From: Mangrovibacter phragmitis
GTDB lineage: Bacteria > Pseudomonadota > Gammaproteobacteria > Enterobacterales > Enterobacteriaceae
DNA: 64,000 nt
Assembly: GCF_001655675.1 (NCBI RefSeq)
Contig: NZ_LYRP01000001.1
Coordinates: 372,001-436,000, forward strand
Direction of reading: 5' to 3'
The position numbers were made by a program, and so were the translations under genes. Below, one piece after another: positions 46,934 to 57,768 of this stretch (positions are counted from its first letter, which is position 1; the number at the start of each line of letters is the position of its first letter). The notes under the pieces were generated by a model. That model did no database searches. It had not been told where the DNA came from and saw only the letters and a program-made list of their open reading frames with translations.

Positions 46934-48246
46934 GCGCCCTCCCCGTGGTGCACACCAGGATTGACCGATGAATGGGCAGGCCTCACTTGAAAGCCTGGCT
47001 GATAACGTACAACCCCAAGGTCGGCTGATTCGATATCGGGCTGGTGACCGGAAACCAGGTCAGTGATAAGCTTTCCTGACCCACATGCCATCGTCCATCC
47101 GAGCGTACCATGCCCGGTATTAAGCCACAGGTTACGCAACCGGGTTGGCCCAATCACCGGTGTCCCGTCTGGTGTCATTGGGCGCAACCCCGTCCAGAAT
47201 GTGGCCTGTTCTACATGACCGCCTCGTGGATACAAATCGCGCACAACCATTTCCAGTGTTTTACGTCGCCGTTCTGGCAAGTCCAGATTGAAACCAACAA
47301 TCTCTGCCATACCGCCTACCCGAATGCGCTGATCAAAGCGGGTAATGGCAATTTTGTAAGTTTCATCCAATACCGTTGAAACTGGTGCACCTGACTCACT
47401 GGCTATAGGGATAGTCAGCGAATAACCTTTCAACGGATAAACGGGAATAGACACTATCTCACTAAGCAGTGATGTAGACCAGGCACCCAGAGCCAGTACC
47501 CAGGCATCCGCCTGCAATACTTCATTGCCACAACGCACTCCGGCAAGTTTGTCACCTTCTACCAACAACTGGTCAATTGCCGTATTGAACCTAAAATTCA
47601 CTCCGGCATCCTGCGCCATTTTGGCAAGATTTTTCGTGAAGAGCTGGCAGTCGCCGGTTTCATCATTTGGTAACCGCAGGCCTCCAGTTAGCTTATGCGC
47701 AACTTCCGCCAATGCGGGTTCAACTGCCCCCAATTCAGCTGATTCCAGTAGCTGATACGGTACCCCTGCCTCCCGGAGCACAGCTATATCTTTTTCTGCG
47801 CTGGCAAATTGTGCGGCAGTGCGAAACAACTGCAGAGTCCCTGCCTGACGGCCTTCATACTGAATCCCGGTATCTTTACGCAAAGTTCGCAGGCAATCAC
47901 GGCTGTATTCAGCAAGACGTACCATGCGCGCCTTATTCTGCGCGTAGTGCGTTGCATCACAATTACGCAGCATCTGCCACATCCACCGCAGTTGTGCCGC
48001 AGAGCCATCAAGGTGGATAGCCAACGGTGCATGGCGCTGAAACATCCATTTAACTGCTTTCAACGGAATACCCGGTGCAGCCCAGGGAGCTGCATAACCA
48101 GGTGAAACCTGCCCGGCATTACCCGCACTGGTTTCTTCTGCTGCCTCTGGCTGACGGTCAACCACGGTGACATCGTGGCCTGCCTGGCGTAAATACCAGG
48201 CACTCGCTACTCCAACCACTCCACTACCAAGCACCACCACTCGCAT
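46930..48246 (-). CDS. dadA: D-amino acid dehydrogenase small subunit DadA
   Basis: From the ATG at 48246 the product is 438 aa (E. coli 432). The FAD-binding Rossmann motif is [17 protein letters not shown] at the N-terminus, and [19 protein letters not shown] closes the FAD site near the C-terminus. It oxidises D-alanine to pyruvate at the inner membrane. The dadAX operon is probably under CRP and Lrp, as in E. coli; a CRP-like site lies upstream. Confidence 0.96.
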   Translation of the reverse strand: MRVVVLGSGVVGVASAWYLRQAGHDVTVVDRQPEAAEETSAGNAGQVSPGYAAPWAAPGIPLKAVKWMFQRHAPLAIHLDGSAAQLRWMWQMLRNCDATHYAQNKARMVRLAEYSRDCLRTLRKDTGIQYEGRQAGTLQLFRTAAQFASAEKDIAVLREAGVPYQLLESAELGAVEPALAEVAHKLTGGLRLPNDETGDCQLFTKNLAKMAQDAGVNFRFNTAIDQLLVEGDKLAGVRCGNEVLQADAWVLALGAWSTSLLSEIVSIPVYPLKGYSLTIPIASESGAPVSTVLDETYKIAITRFDQRIRVGGMAEIVGFNLDLPERRRKTLEMVVRDLYPRGGHVEQATFWTGLRPMTPDGTPVIGPTRLRNLWLNTGHGTLGWTMACGSGKLITDLVSGHQPDIESADLGVVRYQPGFQVRPAHSSVNPGVHHGEGA

Positions 48247-48334
48247 ATCCAACCCCAATAGTCGATAAAGAATAATCATCTAGTCACAAATTGATAACCC
48301 AGATGAAAATGTTATTCAACATATGACTTTTTTA

Positions 48335-48351
48335 TGGTGAGCACTGTCACA
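48335..48351 (-). promoter_or_regulatory. CRP-like site upstream of dadA
   Basis: GGTGA-N6-TCACA (48336-48351) is close to the CRP consensus TGTGA-N6-TCACA. It lies about 90 bp before the dadA start. CRP control of dad is established in E. coli; the site here is by match only. Confidence 0.55.
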
Positions 48352-48567
48352 ACCTCACATACCAGCCAGATGTAGCGCTAAATTCTAAAAAAATATTGCC
48401 GTTGTTCTTTTGCAGAGGAAAATGCTGTCAGCATGCAATTAACCACAAAAAATTGTGTTTAACTGATGATGAAAAATATAGGCCAGCTCACCCTAAGTTG
48501 CTGGTGTGATCTATGCTTATGGAGACGGTTCCTTTTATTACCGGAACTGAAACTTGAGGGCGCGCTT

Positions 48568-50100
48568 ATGGTCACATTGACAGCATCCGAAACACGGAAA
48601 GAGAAACGTCTGAGTGATGGACCCGACTGGACGTTTGAGTTACTGGATAGCTATTTGCAAGAAATTGACAGAGTTGCCAGGCATTACCGGCTTAGCACCT
48701 ATCCACACCAAATCGAGATTATTACCTCAGAACAAATGATGGATGCCTATTCCAGTGTCGGTATGCCTATCAATTACCCTCACTGGTCGTTTGGTAAAAA
48801 GTTCATTGAGACAGAGCGAATGTACAAACATGGGCAACAAGGGCTTGCCTATGAAATAGTGATTAACTCCAATCCCTGTATTGCTTACCTGATGGAAGAA
48901 AACACGATGACCATGCAGGCGCTGGTCATGGCACATGCCTGTTACGGGCACAATTCTTTCTTCAAAAACAATTATCTGTTCCGTAGCTGGACAGATGCCA
49001 GTTCTATTATTGACTACCTTATCTTTGCCCGAAAATACATTACGGAATGCGAAGAGCGCCATGGTGTGGAAGAAGTGGAGAAACTGCTCGATTCCTGCCA
49101 TGCCCTGATGAACTATGGTGTGGACCGCTACAAACGGCCGCAGAAAATCTCGCTTCAGGAAGAAAAAGCGCGCCAGAAAAGCCGTGAAGAATACCTGCAA
49201 AGCCAGGTGAATATGTTGTGGCGTACATTACCACGCAAAGAAGACGAAGAAAAACTGGCTGATACCCAGCGCCGCTTCCCTGCGGAACCACAAGAAAACT
49301 TACTGTATTTTATGGAGAAAAATGCGCCGTTGCTGGAACCATGGCAGCGTGAGATTTTGCGCATTGTCCGTAAAGTCAGCCAGTATTTTTACCCACAGAA
49401 GCAAACACAGGTCATGAATGAAGGCTGGGCGACATTCTGGCACTACAGTATTTTGAATCACCTGTATGACGAGGGAAAACTCACCGACCGCTTCATGCTG
49501 GAGTTTTTACACAGCCACACCAATGTTGTGTATCAACCGCCTTATAACAGCCCCTGGTATAATGGCATCAATCCCTATGCTCTTGGCTTTGCGATGTACC
49601 AGGATATTAAGCGTATTTGCCAGTCGCCTACTGATGAAGACAAATACTGGTTCCCGGACATTGCCGGCAAAGACTGGCTGGATACCCTTCATTTCGCCAT
49701 GCGTGATTTTAAAGATGAAAGCTTTATCAGCCAGTTTATGTCACCCAAACTTATGCGTGACTTCCGTTTCTTTGCGGTACTGGATGATGACAGAAATAAC
49801 TTCCTTGAAATCTCCGCTATTCACAATGAAGAAGGATACCGCGAGATACGTAACCGCCTTTCCGCACAATATAACCTGAGTAACCTCGAACCTAATATTC
49901 AGGTATGGAACGTAGATTTACGGGGCGACCGGTCACTGACATTACGTTATATTCCACAGAGCCGTGCTCCACTGGATAAAAGCCGCCGCGAAGTAATGAA
50001 ACATGTTCACCGATTGTGGGGCTTTGATGTCATCCTGGAGCAACAAAACGAGGATGGCAGCGTTGAGTTACTGGAACGTTGCCCGCAACGTAGTACTTAA
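48568..50100 (+). CDS. ycgB: SpoVR-family protein YcgB
   Basis: From the ATG at 48568 the product is 510 aa, the same length as E. coli YcgB; the longer frame from 48466 is unlikely. It has near-identical SpoVR segments such as MMDAYSSVGMPINYPHWSFG and NEGWATFWHYSILNHLYDEG. The function in enterobacteria is unclear; YcgB is an RpoS-dependent stationary-phase protein often genetically linked to yeaG-yeaH. Here it is divergent from dadA. Confidence 0.95.
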   Translation: MVTLTASETRKEKRLSDGPDWTFELLDSYLQEIDRVARHYRLSTYPHQIEIITSEQMMDAYSSVGMPINYPHWSFGKKFIETERMYKHGQQGLAYEIVINSNPCIAYLMEENTMTMQALVMAHACYGHNSFFKNNYLFRSWTDASSIIDYLIFARKYITECEERHGVEEVEKLLDSCHALMNYGVDRYKRPQKISLQEEKARQKSREEYLQSQVNMLWRTLPRKEDEEKLADTQRRFPAEPQENLLYFMEKNAPLLEPWQREILRIVRKVSQYFYPQKQTQVMNEGWATFWHYSILNHLYDEGKLTDRFMLEFLHSHTNVVYQPPYNSPWYNGINPYALGFAMYQDIKRICQSPTDEDKYWFPDIAGKDWLDTLHFAMRDFKDESFISQFMSPKLMRDFRFFAVLDDDRNNFLEISAIHNEEGYREIRNRLSAQYNLSNLEPNIQVWNVDLRGDRSLTLRYIPQSRAPLDKSRREVMKHVHRLWGFDVILEQQNEDGSVELLERCPQRST

Positions 50101-50132
50101 TACGTATGAAGTCGCCAGCCAGATGATGCAAG

Positions 50133-50162
50133 ACGCCAGCTTCTGCTGGCGTTTTTATTTTA
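50133..50162 (+). terminator. Terminator of ycgB
   Basis: ACGCCAGC/GCTGGCGT stem with a TTCT tetraloop (50133-50152), then TTTTATTTT. A classic intrinsic terminator. Confidence 0.93.
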
Positions 50163-50253
50163 CACAAGATACGTAAGCGCCACGCTTAAACCAGAATGAC
50201 CATAGTTCAATAATCACCTGTTTAAGCCTGTACCCCAATGAACACTTAACGTG

Positions 50254-50976
50254 TTACTGGCGCCCGCGAATGGCGAGGTCACCAGGCATAGTTTTATGCA
50301 TCCGGTGCCAAATCTCACCACTCTCACGCCCATAGGTACGTACGACATCATAAACCTGATCCACCAATCCGTCTTTACAGATAGTAGCCAGTTTATGGTA
50401 GAAGCCAAGGGCAAGACTGCGGGCTTCAGGGCTTGAGAAATAGTGGCGACCGATCCGGGTATACAGCCCTTTCATCCCGTTAAGGATCAAACCATAAATA
50501 GGGTTACCGGAAGCGAATGCCAGACCACGGAAAATATTGTAATCCAGGTCGGCAAAGGCATCAGCATGGTCTTCAACTGCACTGGCTTTATCCAGCACCT
50601 GCGTAGCCTGATCCGGATGCTGGCGAAATGCAGTACGAATAAAAATGGTGGCGATATTAGTGCGAACAGACAGTAAGTTATCAATCAACTGTGGGACACT
50701 ATCGTGATCTAGACGGGCAAGGGTTTCCAGAATATTAAGACCGGATGTTTCCCAGAAATTGTTCACTTTTGTCGGCTTACCATGCTGAATGGTTAGCCAG
50801 CCATCACGCGCAAGACGCTGGAGTACTTCGCGTAAAGTAGTTCGGGTTACACCAATAAGCTCTGATAGTTCACGTTCTGCCGGTAAAATTGAACCGGGAG
50901 GAAACCGATTATTCCAGATACTTTCAATTATGTACTCTTCAGCGAAACCCGCCGGGCTTTGCGCCTTAATGACCAT
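50254..50976 (-). CDS. fadR: Fatty acid metabolism regulator FadR
   Basis: From the ATG at 50976 the product is 240 aa (E. coli 239). It has the GntR winged helix [29 protein letters not shown] and an FCD acyl-CoA-binding domain. FadR represses fad genes, including fadD further right in this window, and activates fabA/fabB; long-chain acyl-CoA releases it. It is divergent from nhaB. Confidence 0.96.
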   Translation of the reverse strand: MVIKAQSPAGFAEEYIIESIWNNRFPPGSILPAERELSELIGVTRTTLREVLQRLARDGWLTIQHGKPTKVNNFWETSGLNILETLARLDHDSVPQLIDNLLSVRTNIATIFIRTAFRQHPDQATQVLDKASAVEDHADAFADLDYNIFRGLAFASGNPIYGLILNGMKGLYTRIGRHYFSSPEARSLALGFYHKLATICKDGLVDQVYDVVRTYGRESGEIWHRMHKTMPGDLAIRGRQ

Positions 50977-51204
50977 AGAGTGATTTCCAGTTACACAAGT
51001 TCTGCAAAATAGACTCATCATACCAGATGCCACAAACGCCAGGTACCCTGTCACCAGAGGAAAAAAGGGATCACGGTATTATTTTTGCCAACTTTACATT
51101 GCTGCCAGACAGGCTTCGCCCTTGATCCAGCGGTGGCTGCCGGGTAACCTGATGAAAGTAAAAAAGCAACTTAGTATTTTATGTCGAGGAATAACATTTA
51201 ATCC

Positions 51205-52767
51205 ATGGAAATATCTATTGGTCGTGCGTTATACCGCAATTTTCTGGGGCAGTCCCCAGACTGGTATAAGTTGGCGCTACTCATCTTTCTGGTTGTTAAC
51301 CCGCTCTGCTTCTTTCTCATCAGCCCTTTTGTTGCGGGCTGGTTATTAGTTGCAGAATTTATCTTCACCCTGGCGATGGCTCTCAAATGTTATCCATTAT
51401 TACCCGGTGGTTTGCTGGCGTTTGAAGCGCTGGTGATAGGTATGACAACACCAGAGCGAGTACAGCATGAAATTGCGGGTAACCTGGAAGTCATTCTGCT
51501 GCTGATTTTCATGGTGGCGGGCATCTACTTCATGAAACAATTACTGTTGACGATTTTCACCCGGTTACTACTGGGGATTCGCTCTAAGGTTATCTTGTCC
51601 ATGGCTTTCTGCCTGGCAGCAGCATTTATGTCTGCATTTCTTGACGCCCTTACAGTAGTCGCCGTTATCATCAGTGTGGCCGTTGGTTTTTACGGTATCT
51701 ACCACAGGGTGGCATCCAACAGTGGAGAAGAAGGTAACATTCTTGATGACAGCAGTCTGGAAACAGACAGCAGATCTATTCTTGAACAGTTCCGAGGCTT
51801 TTTACGCAGTCTGATGATGCATGCCGGTGTCGGAACGGCTCTCGGCGGTGTAATGACGATGGTTGGCGAACCACAGAACCTGATCATCGCCAGTGCCGCT
51901 GGCTGGCACTTTAAAGACTTTTTACTGCGTATGGCCCCCGTTACCGTTCCAGTACTGTTCTTCGGAGTCATCACCTGTATTCTGTTAGAAAAGACCCGCA
52001 CCTTTGGCTATGGTGACAAGCTTCCTGAAAAAGTTCGCCAGATCCTCCACGACTATGAACTGCGCAGTAGCAAAAAGCGAACTCGTCAGGATAGAGTGCG
52101 CCTTGTAGTACAAGGCATTATTGCGGTATGGCTGATTGTGGCTCTGGCCTTCCACCTGGCAGAAGTTGGCCTGATTGGTTTATCGGTGATTATTTTCGCT
52201 ACTGCGCTGTGTGGGATAACCGATGAGCATGCGATTGGTAAGGCTTTTACCGAAGCACTGCCTTTTACCGCATTGCTCACTGTTTTCTTTTCAGTGGTCG
52301 CGGTTATTATCGACCAGCATTTATTTACTCCGATTATTCAGTTTGTACTCAATGCCAGTCCCCACGCTCAGCTCTCCCTGTTTTATTTATTTACTGGTGT
52401 ATTGTCATCAATCTCAGATAATGTGTTTGTTGGAACGGTTTACATTAACGAAGCCAAAAGCGCACTTGAAGCAGGTGTCATTACGCTTAAGCAGTATGAA
52501 CTGCTGGCGGTCGCCATTAATACCGGGACTAATCTGCCATCCGTCGCTACGCCAAATGGTCAGGCCGCGTTTCTGTTTTTGCTTACTTCAGCACTGGCAC
52601 CGCTTATTCGCTTATCTTACGGACGAATGGTTATAATGGCATTGCCTTATACTATTGTTCTGACACTGGTTGGGCTGTTCTGTGTTGAATTTACACTGAT
52701 CCCCATGACGGAGTGGATGCAGGTACACCACTGGTTTACTGCCCCGACTTTGTCGATGGTGGAATAA
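51205..52767 (+). CDS. nhaB: Na+/H+ antiporter NhaB
   Basis: This 520-aa membrane protein (E. coli 513) has about twelve hydrophobic helices and the family signature [23 protein letters not shown] and [20 protein letters not shown]. It exports Na+ in exchange for protons and supports pH and salt homeostasis. It lies next to fadR as in E. coli. Confidence 0.96.
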   Translation: MEISIGRALYRNFLGQSPDWYKLALLIFLVVNPLCFFLISPFVAGWLLVAEFIFTLAMALKCYPLLPGGLLAFEALVIGMTTPERVQHEIAGNLEVILLLIFMVAGIYFMKQLLLTIFTRLLLGIRSKVILSMAFCLAAAFMSAFLDALTVVAVIISVAVGFYGIYHRVASNSGEEGNILDDSSLETDSRSILEQFRGFLRSLMMHAGVGTALGGVMTMVGEPQNLIIASAAGWHFKDFLLRMAPVTVPVLFFGVITCILLEKTRTFGYGDKLPEKVRQILHDYELRSSKKRTRQDRVRLVVQGIIAVWLIVALAFHLAEVGLIGLSVIIFATALCGITDEHAIGKAFTEALPFTALLTVFFSVVAVIIDQHLFTPIIQFVLNASPHAQLSLFYLFTGVLSSISDNVFVGTVYINEAKSALEAGVITLKQYELLAVAINTGTNLPSVATPNGQAAFLFLLTSALAPLIRLSYGRMVIMALPYTIVLTLVGLFCVEFTLIPMTEWMQVHHWFTAPTLSMVE

Positions 52768-52789
52768 CAAAGAGCCAGTCAGACCCAAA

Positions 52790-52817
52790 GGACCCCGGAT
52801 ACTATACGGGGTTCTTT
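52790..52817 (+). terminator. Terminator of nhaB
   Basis: Stem GGACCCCG/CGGGGTTC (52790-52797 with 52807-52814, one wobble pair) with TTT after. It ends nhaB before dsbB. Confidence 0.75.
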
Positions 52818-52917
52818 CGCTGGTTCAGATTTTCTTACGCTATTATTTTATATTTTGCTGGCGCTATCAGTAAGTTGGGGTAGACTGCCACACAGTAATA
52901 TATCCGGGATAAAAATT

Positions 52918-53448
52918 ATGTTGCGATATTTAAACCAGTGTTCGCGAGGTCGTAGCGCCTGGCTATTGATGGCGTTCACGGCATTGGCGCTGGAATTAAC
53001 GGCGCTTTGGTTTCAGTACGTCATGAAGCTACAGCCCTGTGTTATGTGCATTTATGAACGTTGCGCCTTGTTTGGTATTTTAGGTGCCGCACTGCTTGGT
53101 GCTATTGCGCCCAAGACACCTTTGCGCTTTGTGGCGATGATTATCTGGGTTTACAGCGCCGTGCGTGGGTTACAGTTGTCATGGGAACATACCATGCTGC
53201 AACTTCACCCTTCGCCATTTGCCGTTTGCCCTTTCAGGGCTGACTTTCCAACCTGGTTACCCCTTGATAAGTGGGTACCGCAGGTGTTTGTCGCGACAGG
53301 TGACTGTTCAGTACGCCAGTGGGAATTCCTGACACTGGATATGCCGCAATGGCTGGTAGGGATTTTCGCAGCTTACCTGGTTGTGGCCGTCCTGGTTATT
53401 ATCGCGCAACCTTTTAAACCAAAACGTCGCGACCTGTTTGGCCGTTAA
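52918..53448 (+). CDS. dsbB: Disulfide bond formation protein DsbB
   Basis: From the ATG at 52918 the product is 176 aa, exactly as in E. coli. Four membrane helices carry two periplasmic cysteine pairs: [10 protein letters not shown] (CxxC) and, later, FAVC and GDCSV. DsbB reoxidises DsbA with ubiquinone. A TTT-rich terminator follows. Confidence 0.96.
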   Translation: MLRYLNQCSRGRSAWLLMAFTALALELTALWFQYVMKLQPCVMCIYERCALFGILGAALLGAIAPKTPLRFVAMIIWVYSAVRGLQLSWEHTMLQLHPSPFAVCPFRADFPTWLPLDKWVPQVFVATGDCSVRQWEFLTLDMPQWLVGIFAAYLVVAVLVIIAQPFKPKRRDLFGR

Positions 53449-53467
53449 GCAACAGTACATCAATTTA

Positions 53468-53497
53468 AGGGGGGCACACTGGCCTCCCTTTTTATTT
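53468..53497 (+). terminator. Terminator of dsbB
   Basis: AGGGGGGC/GCCTCCCT stem (one wobble pair) with a 6-nt loop and a TTTTATTT tail. Confidence 0.82.
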
Positions 53498-53515
53498 GCA
53501 CCATTCACAGGGAAT

Positions 53516-53749
53516 TTATCTGTGGCGATGATTTCTCGCCTCGAGATTACGGAGTGTGGTTATTACATCAGCTACAATGAAACACATTCCGATAATAATA
53601 CTTACGGCTGCAACCGGGATCAGTGGATACGGGTCATGTAATATGCCAGCAGCATCAGCTACGGGAGGAAAAGCATAATACGCAGCCAGAAACGCGACAG
53701 TGGCCACTAAAAACGCGAACAGCCAGATACCCCGAATCCACTTTTGCAT
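53516..53749 (-). CDS. Small membrane protein downstream of ortT-like gene
   Basis: From the ATG at 53749 the product is 77 aa with two hydrophobic segments, WIRGIWLFAFLVATVAFLAAYY and LIPVAAVSIIIGMCFIVADVI. The ortT-like stop is 20 bp upstream, so the two probably form an operon. I do not recognise the family. The proximity suggests a modulator of the toxin, but no sequence evidence shows this. Confidence 0.6.
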   Translation of the reverse strand: MQKWIRGIWLFAFLVATVAFLAAYYAFPPVADAAGILHDPYPLIPVAAVSIIIGMCFIVADVITTLRNLEARNHRHR

Positions 53750-53769
53750 GCTATTCAACCCTGAATGTG

Positions 53770-53943
53770 TCAAAACAAACAAAACAGTAACGCTACCGGA
53801 AAACTCATAGGCCAGGTTGCGCCAATCAGCAATGCACTTAATCCCCGAATCACTGGCCTTTCCTTTGCCAGTAAAAAAGTAATCAGCGCACACACAAATG
53901 CCATTGCGCCATAAAAAACCAACATTTTTTGATAAATCGTCAT
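53770..53943 (-). CDS. ortT: OrtT/GhoT-family small membrane toxin
   Basis: From the ATG at 53943 the product is 57 aa, the length of E. coli OrtT. It is nearly identical in pattern: MLVFYGAMAF, then LSALLIGATWPMSFPVALLF. Two membrane helices insert in the inner membrane and lower ATP and proton-motive force under stress. OrtT has no partner antitoxin; this copy lies before a 77-aa membrane protein. In E. coli ortT is elsewhere, so this is a lineage-specific position. Confidence 0.85.
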   Translation of the reverse strand: MTIYQKMLVFYGAMAFVCALITFLLAKERPVIRGLSALLIGATWPMSFPVALLFCLF

Positions 53944-54145
53944 AATTTCACACAAAACGTCACTTGACTTGCTGGCGTAATATGCGCGTTTTATTGATAC
54001 AGATCAAGCTTATCACATTGAGATTTATGACATGCAGGCGGCAGGTAACGAAAGAAGCAGGAAACAAACGGTTCGTAACAAACTGGTGGCATAGAGAGAT
54101 ATCAGCCACCAAAAAATAAGCATTAACTGTTGCCTGAAACCGGGG

Positions 54146-54592
54146 TTACTTTGCCCACCCAGGCTTATTCAGAATATGATCTTCCCAATCGAGTACATCC
54201 GACTCACGTACTGCAATATGGCGTACTGAAATACGCTCACCATGCATGGCGGCTTTAGAACCGGTTCGCAGCGGGTGCCAGACAGGCAGTGACTTGCCCT
54301 CACCTACCAGGCGATATGCGCAAGTTGGTGGCAACCATTCAAACTGCGTTAAATTTTCGCGCGTGAGCTTGATACAGTCGGGCTCATACTCAAAACGACG
54401 CGAATAGTTACGGCACTGACAGGATTTAATATTCAGTTGCTGACAGGCGACATTAGTAAAATAAATCTCGTCAGTCTCTTCATCCTGCAATTTGTGAAGG
54501 CAACACTGCCCACACCCATCGCACAACGACTCCCATTCAGCATCACTCATTTGCTCCAGGGTTTTCACTGCCCAAAATTCTTCTGCCGCCAT
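54146..54592 (-). CDS. ycgN: YcgN family cysteine-cluster protein
   Basis: From the ATG at 54592 (GGCGAG upstream) the product is 148 aa (E. coli 153). It has the cysteine cluster [12 protein letters not shown] (about residues 24-35) and further cysteines in VACQQLN and SCQCRNY, forming the zinc/iron-chelate CxxCxxCC family. Its function is unknown. It is followed downstream on the minus strand by nothing close; ycgM is 82 bp upstream. Confidence 0.93.
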   Translation of the reverse strand: MAAEEFWAVKTLEQMSDAEWESLCDGCGQCCLHKLQDEETDEIYFTNVACQQLNIKSCQCRNYSRRFEYEPDCIKLTRENLTQFEWLPPTCAYRLVGEGKSLPVWHPLRTGSKAAMHGERISVRHIAVRESDVLDWEDHILNKPGWAK

Positions 54593-54674
54593 TATCTCGC
54601 CCAATATCAAAAATAAGCTGCACCTTATAAACACTCTGCCCACAGGATGCAAGTTTTATAAGGTGACCAATGCG

Positions 54675-55334
54675 CTATAGCACTCGGGTAGACACGGACT
54701 TCCCGTCAAACACCACTTCCAGGTTATCACCACTGTTTAATGGCCCAACACCTTCTGGGGTGCCCGTGAGTATTACGTCACCGGGACGCAGAGTGAAATA
54801 TTTGCTCATATAAGCAATCAGCGGAATAATCGGTGTGATCATATCTTCCGTATTGCCTTGCTGGCGCCACTCACCGTTAATTTTTAAGCCCAGAACCGTA
54901 TTCTGCGGGTCATTGGCAAAATCTTTTGCAGGAATAAAACCGGAAACTGGACATGCGTTATCAAATCCTTTTGCTTTTTCCCAGGGGCGCCCGGTTTTTT
55001 TCAGTTCAGCCTGAACCTGACGTAAAGTCAAATCGAGCGCGACACCATAACCCGCTATCCCCTGAATCACTTGATCAGTTGTCGCCTGACGCAAGGTGGT
55101 ACCAATGAGTACGGCCAGTTCAACTTCATGATGAATTTCACCCAGCCCTTGCGGTAACGCCAGCGGTTGTTTCAAATCGCACAATGCAGTTTCTGGTTTG
55201 ATAAAAAGTACAGGCTCTTGCGGCGTTGCGCTGCCCATCTCTTTAATATGCTTTGCGTAGTTACTCCCCACACAAACCACTTTATTTACTGGATAATCGA
55301 GCAAACAGCCCTGCCAGTCATGATGCTGATACAT
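54675..55334 (-). CDS. ycgM: Fumarylacetoacetate hydrolase family protein YcgM
   Basis: This 219-aa protein equals E. coli YcgM in length. It has the FAH fold with metal ligands in IHHEVELAVLIG and GVALDLTLR, and GDVILTGTPEGVGPL. It is probably an acylpyruvate hydrolase or oxaloacetate decarboxylase-type enzyme. It is followed by ycgN on the same strand. Confidence 0.94.
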   Translation of the reverse strand: MYQHHDWQGCLLDYPVNKVVCVGSNYAKHIKEMGSATPQEPVLFIKPETALCDLKQPLALPQGLGEIHHEVELAVLIGTTLRQATTDQVIQGIAGYGVALDLTLRQVQAELKKTGRPWEKAKGFDNACPVSGFIPAKDFANDPQNTVLGLKINGEWRQQGNTEDMITPIIPLIAYMSKYFTLRPGDVILTGTPEGVGPLNSGDNLEVVFDGKSVSTRVL

Positions 55335-55424
55335 GCTAATCCCCTGTAAATGTTATTACCTTGTTGATAAAACAACTATTACGGTCAGCAGGAAGTGTGT
55401 CAACGACAAAATAGTAAGGTGTTG

Positions 55425-55458
55425 AAAGAAAACAGGCAGCGGTGAAATACGCTGCCTG
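55425..55458 (-). terminator. Terminator of ycgL
   Basis: CAGGCAGCG/CGCTGCCTG stem (55433-55441 with 55450-55458) with a T-rich tail on the minus strand. Confidence 0.72.
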
Positions 55459-55470
55459 CCAGGGGGAATA

Positions 55471-55746
55471 TTAATTTTCACCCTGTTCTTCGCGGTGCTG
55501 TTTCAGTAAATCTTCCACAGGCGGTGGGATCTGTAAATAATACCCCTGGGTTTCAAGGGCTTCTCTTACGGTCTCAATATTGGCATTCGCCAGTTTTTTA
55601 TTGCCATTAAGCGGTAAAAGCATGGTCATAATTGGTTTACCAAAACCGGCCATTAGCGCTTCCGGCACCCTTGAAAAATCGTCTTTTTTTTCAACATACA
55701 GATAGGTCTGGTCGCGCTTGCTACTTCTATAGATCACACAAAACAT
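55471..55746 (-). CDS. ycgL: YcgL domain protein
   Basis: This 91-aa protein begins [24 protein letters not shown] and ends in a [18 protein letters not shown] tail, typical of YcgL, which is conserved beside minC. The function is unknown; it is a small cytoplasmic alpha/beta protein. It is divergent from minC (124 bp), sharing the control region. Confidence 0.93.
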   Translation of the reverse strand: MFCVIYRSSKRDQTYLYVEKKDDFSRVPEALMAGFGKPIMTMLLPLNGNKKLANANIETVREALETQGYYLQIPPPVEDLLKQHREEQGEN

Positions 55747-55870
55747 GTTTTTTACTCTGAATCATTCGCTGGTGACTTGCTTCAACATATTCAGGACTAT
55801 AACATGCCTGCTATGCTTGGGATATCATCCCGTATTTTCGGGAATTTAAACTGAATTGAGTAAGGCCAGG

Positions 55871-56578
55871 ATGTCAAATTCTCCCATTGAACTAAAAGGC
55901 AGTAGTTTTACACTCTCCGTGGTTCATTTGCATGATGCAAACCCCGCGCTTATCCGCAAAGCTCTTGAAGACAAAGTGGCCCAGGCTCCGGCTTTTTTAA
56001 AAAATGCCCCCGTCGTTGTGAATGTCGCCGATGTTGATGGCGCAATAACATGGCAACAGGTTAATGAAGCAATCAGTGCATCGGGTTTGCACGTTGTTGG
56101 TGTCAGCGGTAGTAAAAACCCGCAATTAAAAGCGCAAGTTGAAATGGCTGGCCTTCCTTTGCTAACAGAAGGTGTTAAACCTCCTCGCCCTGCTCGTGAA
56201 GCAAAGCAAGACACGCCCTCCGCCTCTGTTGCCCCCGAATCCACTGTTTACAGAACTCGCCTGATTGATACCCCGGTCCGTTCAGGGCAACGTATCTATG
56301 CGCAGCACAGTGACCTGGTTGTCACCAACCATGTTAGCGCCGGCGCTGAATTGATTGCCGATGGTAATATTCATGTTTATGGCACCATGCGCGGCAGGGC
56401 TCTGGCGGGTGCTGCGGGTGATAAAGACGCGCAAATTTTTTGTACTCACCTGGTTGCAGAACTGGTTTCAATTGGCGGTGTTTATTGGCTGAGTGACCAG
56501 GTTCCAACTGATTACTATGGTAAAGCGGCGCGGCTGAAACTGGTCGGCGGCGCTTTGACGGTTCAACCTTTATACTAA
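55871..56578 (+). CDS. minC: Septum-site-determining protein MinC
   Basis: From the ATG at 55871 the product is 235 aa (E. coli 231); a TTG 15 bp upstream is a less likely start. The N-terminal FtsZ-inhibiting domain is [18 protein letters not shown], and the C-terminal beta-helical MinD-binding domain starts near [15 protein letters not shown]. MinC blocks FtsZ assembly at the poles. minD follows after 27 bp. Confidence 0.96.
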   Translation: MSNSPIELKGSSFTLSVVHLHDANPALIRKALEDKVAQAPAFLKNAPVVVNVADVDGAITWQQVNEAISASGLHVVGVSGSKNPQLKAQVEMAGLPLLTEGVKPPRPAREAKQDTPSASVAPESTVYRTRLIDTPVRSGQRIYAQHSDLVVTNHVSAGAELIADGNIHVYGTMRGRALAGAAGDKDAQIFCTHLVAELVSIGGVYWLSDQVPTDYYGKAARLKLVGGALTVQPLY

Positions 56579-56605
56579 ATAAGCCCTTTAACAAGGAACT
56601 CCTCT

Positions 56606-57418
56606 ATGGCACGCATTATTGTTGTTACATCGGGTAAAGGGGGCGTTGGCAAGACTACGTCCAGCGCGGCCATCGCTACTGGTCTGGCCCAAAAGGGAAA
56701 AAAGACCGTTGTTATCGATTTTGATATCGGTCTGCGTAATCTTGATCTGATAATGGGTTGTGAACGCCGTGTGGTTTATGACTTCGTAAACGTGATTCAG
56801 GGTGATGCCACGCTCAACCAGGCGCTGATTAAAGATAAACGTACTGAGAACCTGCACATTCTTCCTGCCTCGCAAACGCGCGATAAAGACGCGCTCACCC
56901 GTGAAGGTGTGGGGAAAGTGCTTGATGAGCTTAAAAAAATGGAGTTTGATTTCATTGTCTGTGACTCCCCTGCCGGCATTGAGACTGGAGCATTAATGGC
57001 TCTCTATTTTGCCGATGAAGCCGTTATCACCACCAACCCTGAAGTCTCTTCTGTTCGTGACTCTGACCGTATTCTCGGTATCCTTTCATCTAAATCACGC
57101 CGTGCAGAAGCGGGGGAAGACCCTATCAAAGAGCACCTGTTGCTTACCCGCTACAACCCAGGCCGGGTTAACAAAGGTGATATGCTGAGCATGGAAGATG
57201 TGCTGGAAATTCTACGCATTCCGCTGGTCGGTTTGATTCCTGAAGACCAGTCTGTTTTACGTGCATCAAATCAGGGTGAACCTGTGATTCTTGATACAGA
57301 ATCAGATGCAGGTAAAGCCTATGCCGATACGGTAGACCGCCTGCTAGGCGAAGAACGTCCTTTCCGCTTCATTGAAGAAGAGAAGAAAGGTTTCCTCAAA
57401 CGCCTGTTCGGAGGATAA
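56606..57418 (+). CDS. minD: Septum-site-determining ATPase MinD
   Basis: This 270-aa protein equals E. coli MinD. The deviant Walker A motif is GKGGVGKTTSS, and the amphipathic membrane-targeting helix ends GFLKRLFGG. It binds MinC to the membrane, and MinE drives its oscillation. minE starts 3 bp after the stop. Confidence 0.97.
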   Translation: MARIIVVTSGKGGVGKTTSSAAIATGLAQKGKKTVVIDFDIGLRNLDLIMGCERRVVYDFVNVIQGDATLNQALIKDKRTENLHILPASQTRDKDALTREGVGKVLDELKKMEFDFIVCDSPAGIETGALMALYFADEAVITTNPEVSSVRDSDRILGILSSKSRRAEAGEDPIKEHLLLTRYNPGRVNKGDMLSMEDVLEILRIPLVGLIPEDQSVLRASNQGEPVILDTESDAGKAYADTVDRLLGEERPFRFIEEEKKGFLKRLFGG

Positions 57419-57421
57419 ATT

Positions 57422-57688
57422 ATGGCATTGCTCGACTTTTTTCTTTCGCGAAAAAAGAATACCGCCAATATTGCAAAAGAGCGCTTGCAGATAATTGTGG
57501 CAGAACGTCGCCGTAGCGAAATGGAACCTCAATATCTGCCCCAGCTAAAACGCGATATTCTGGAAGTGATTTGCAGATACGTGAAAATTGATCCTGAGAT
57601 GGTCACCGTACAGTTAGATCAGAAAGGTGATGATATTTCAGTGCTGGAATTGAACGTAACACTACCCGAAACGGAAGAGACCAAATAA
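57422..57688 (+). CDS. minE: Cell division topological specificity factor MinE
   Basis: This 88-aa protein equals E. coli MinE. It begins [15 protein letters not shown] (membrane-binding helix) and has the MinD-activating region [14 protein letters not shown]. It sets Min oscillation. It is the last gene of minCDE. Confidence 0.97.
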   Translation: MALLDFFLSRKKNTANIAKERLQIIVAERRRSEMEPQYLPQLKRDILEVICRYVKIDPEMVTVQLDQKGDDISVLELNVTLPETEETK

Positions 57689-57720
57689 CACCGTCACTGT
57701 GCCCGGCGATACAGGGCTCC

Positions 57721-57758
57721 AGCCGTGACAGGCCCGAAAGAACCTGTCACGGCTGTGT
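57721..57758 (+). terminator. Terminator of minCDE
   Basis: A 12-bp perfect stem AGCCGTGACAGG (57721-57732) with 57743-57754 and a 10-nt loop, followed by GTGTTTGTT. It lies between minE and the convergent rnd. Confidence 0.8.
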
Positions 57759-57768
57759 TTGTTGCGGG

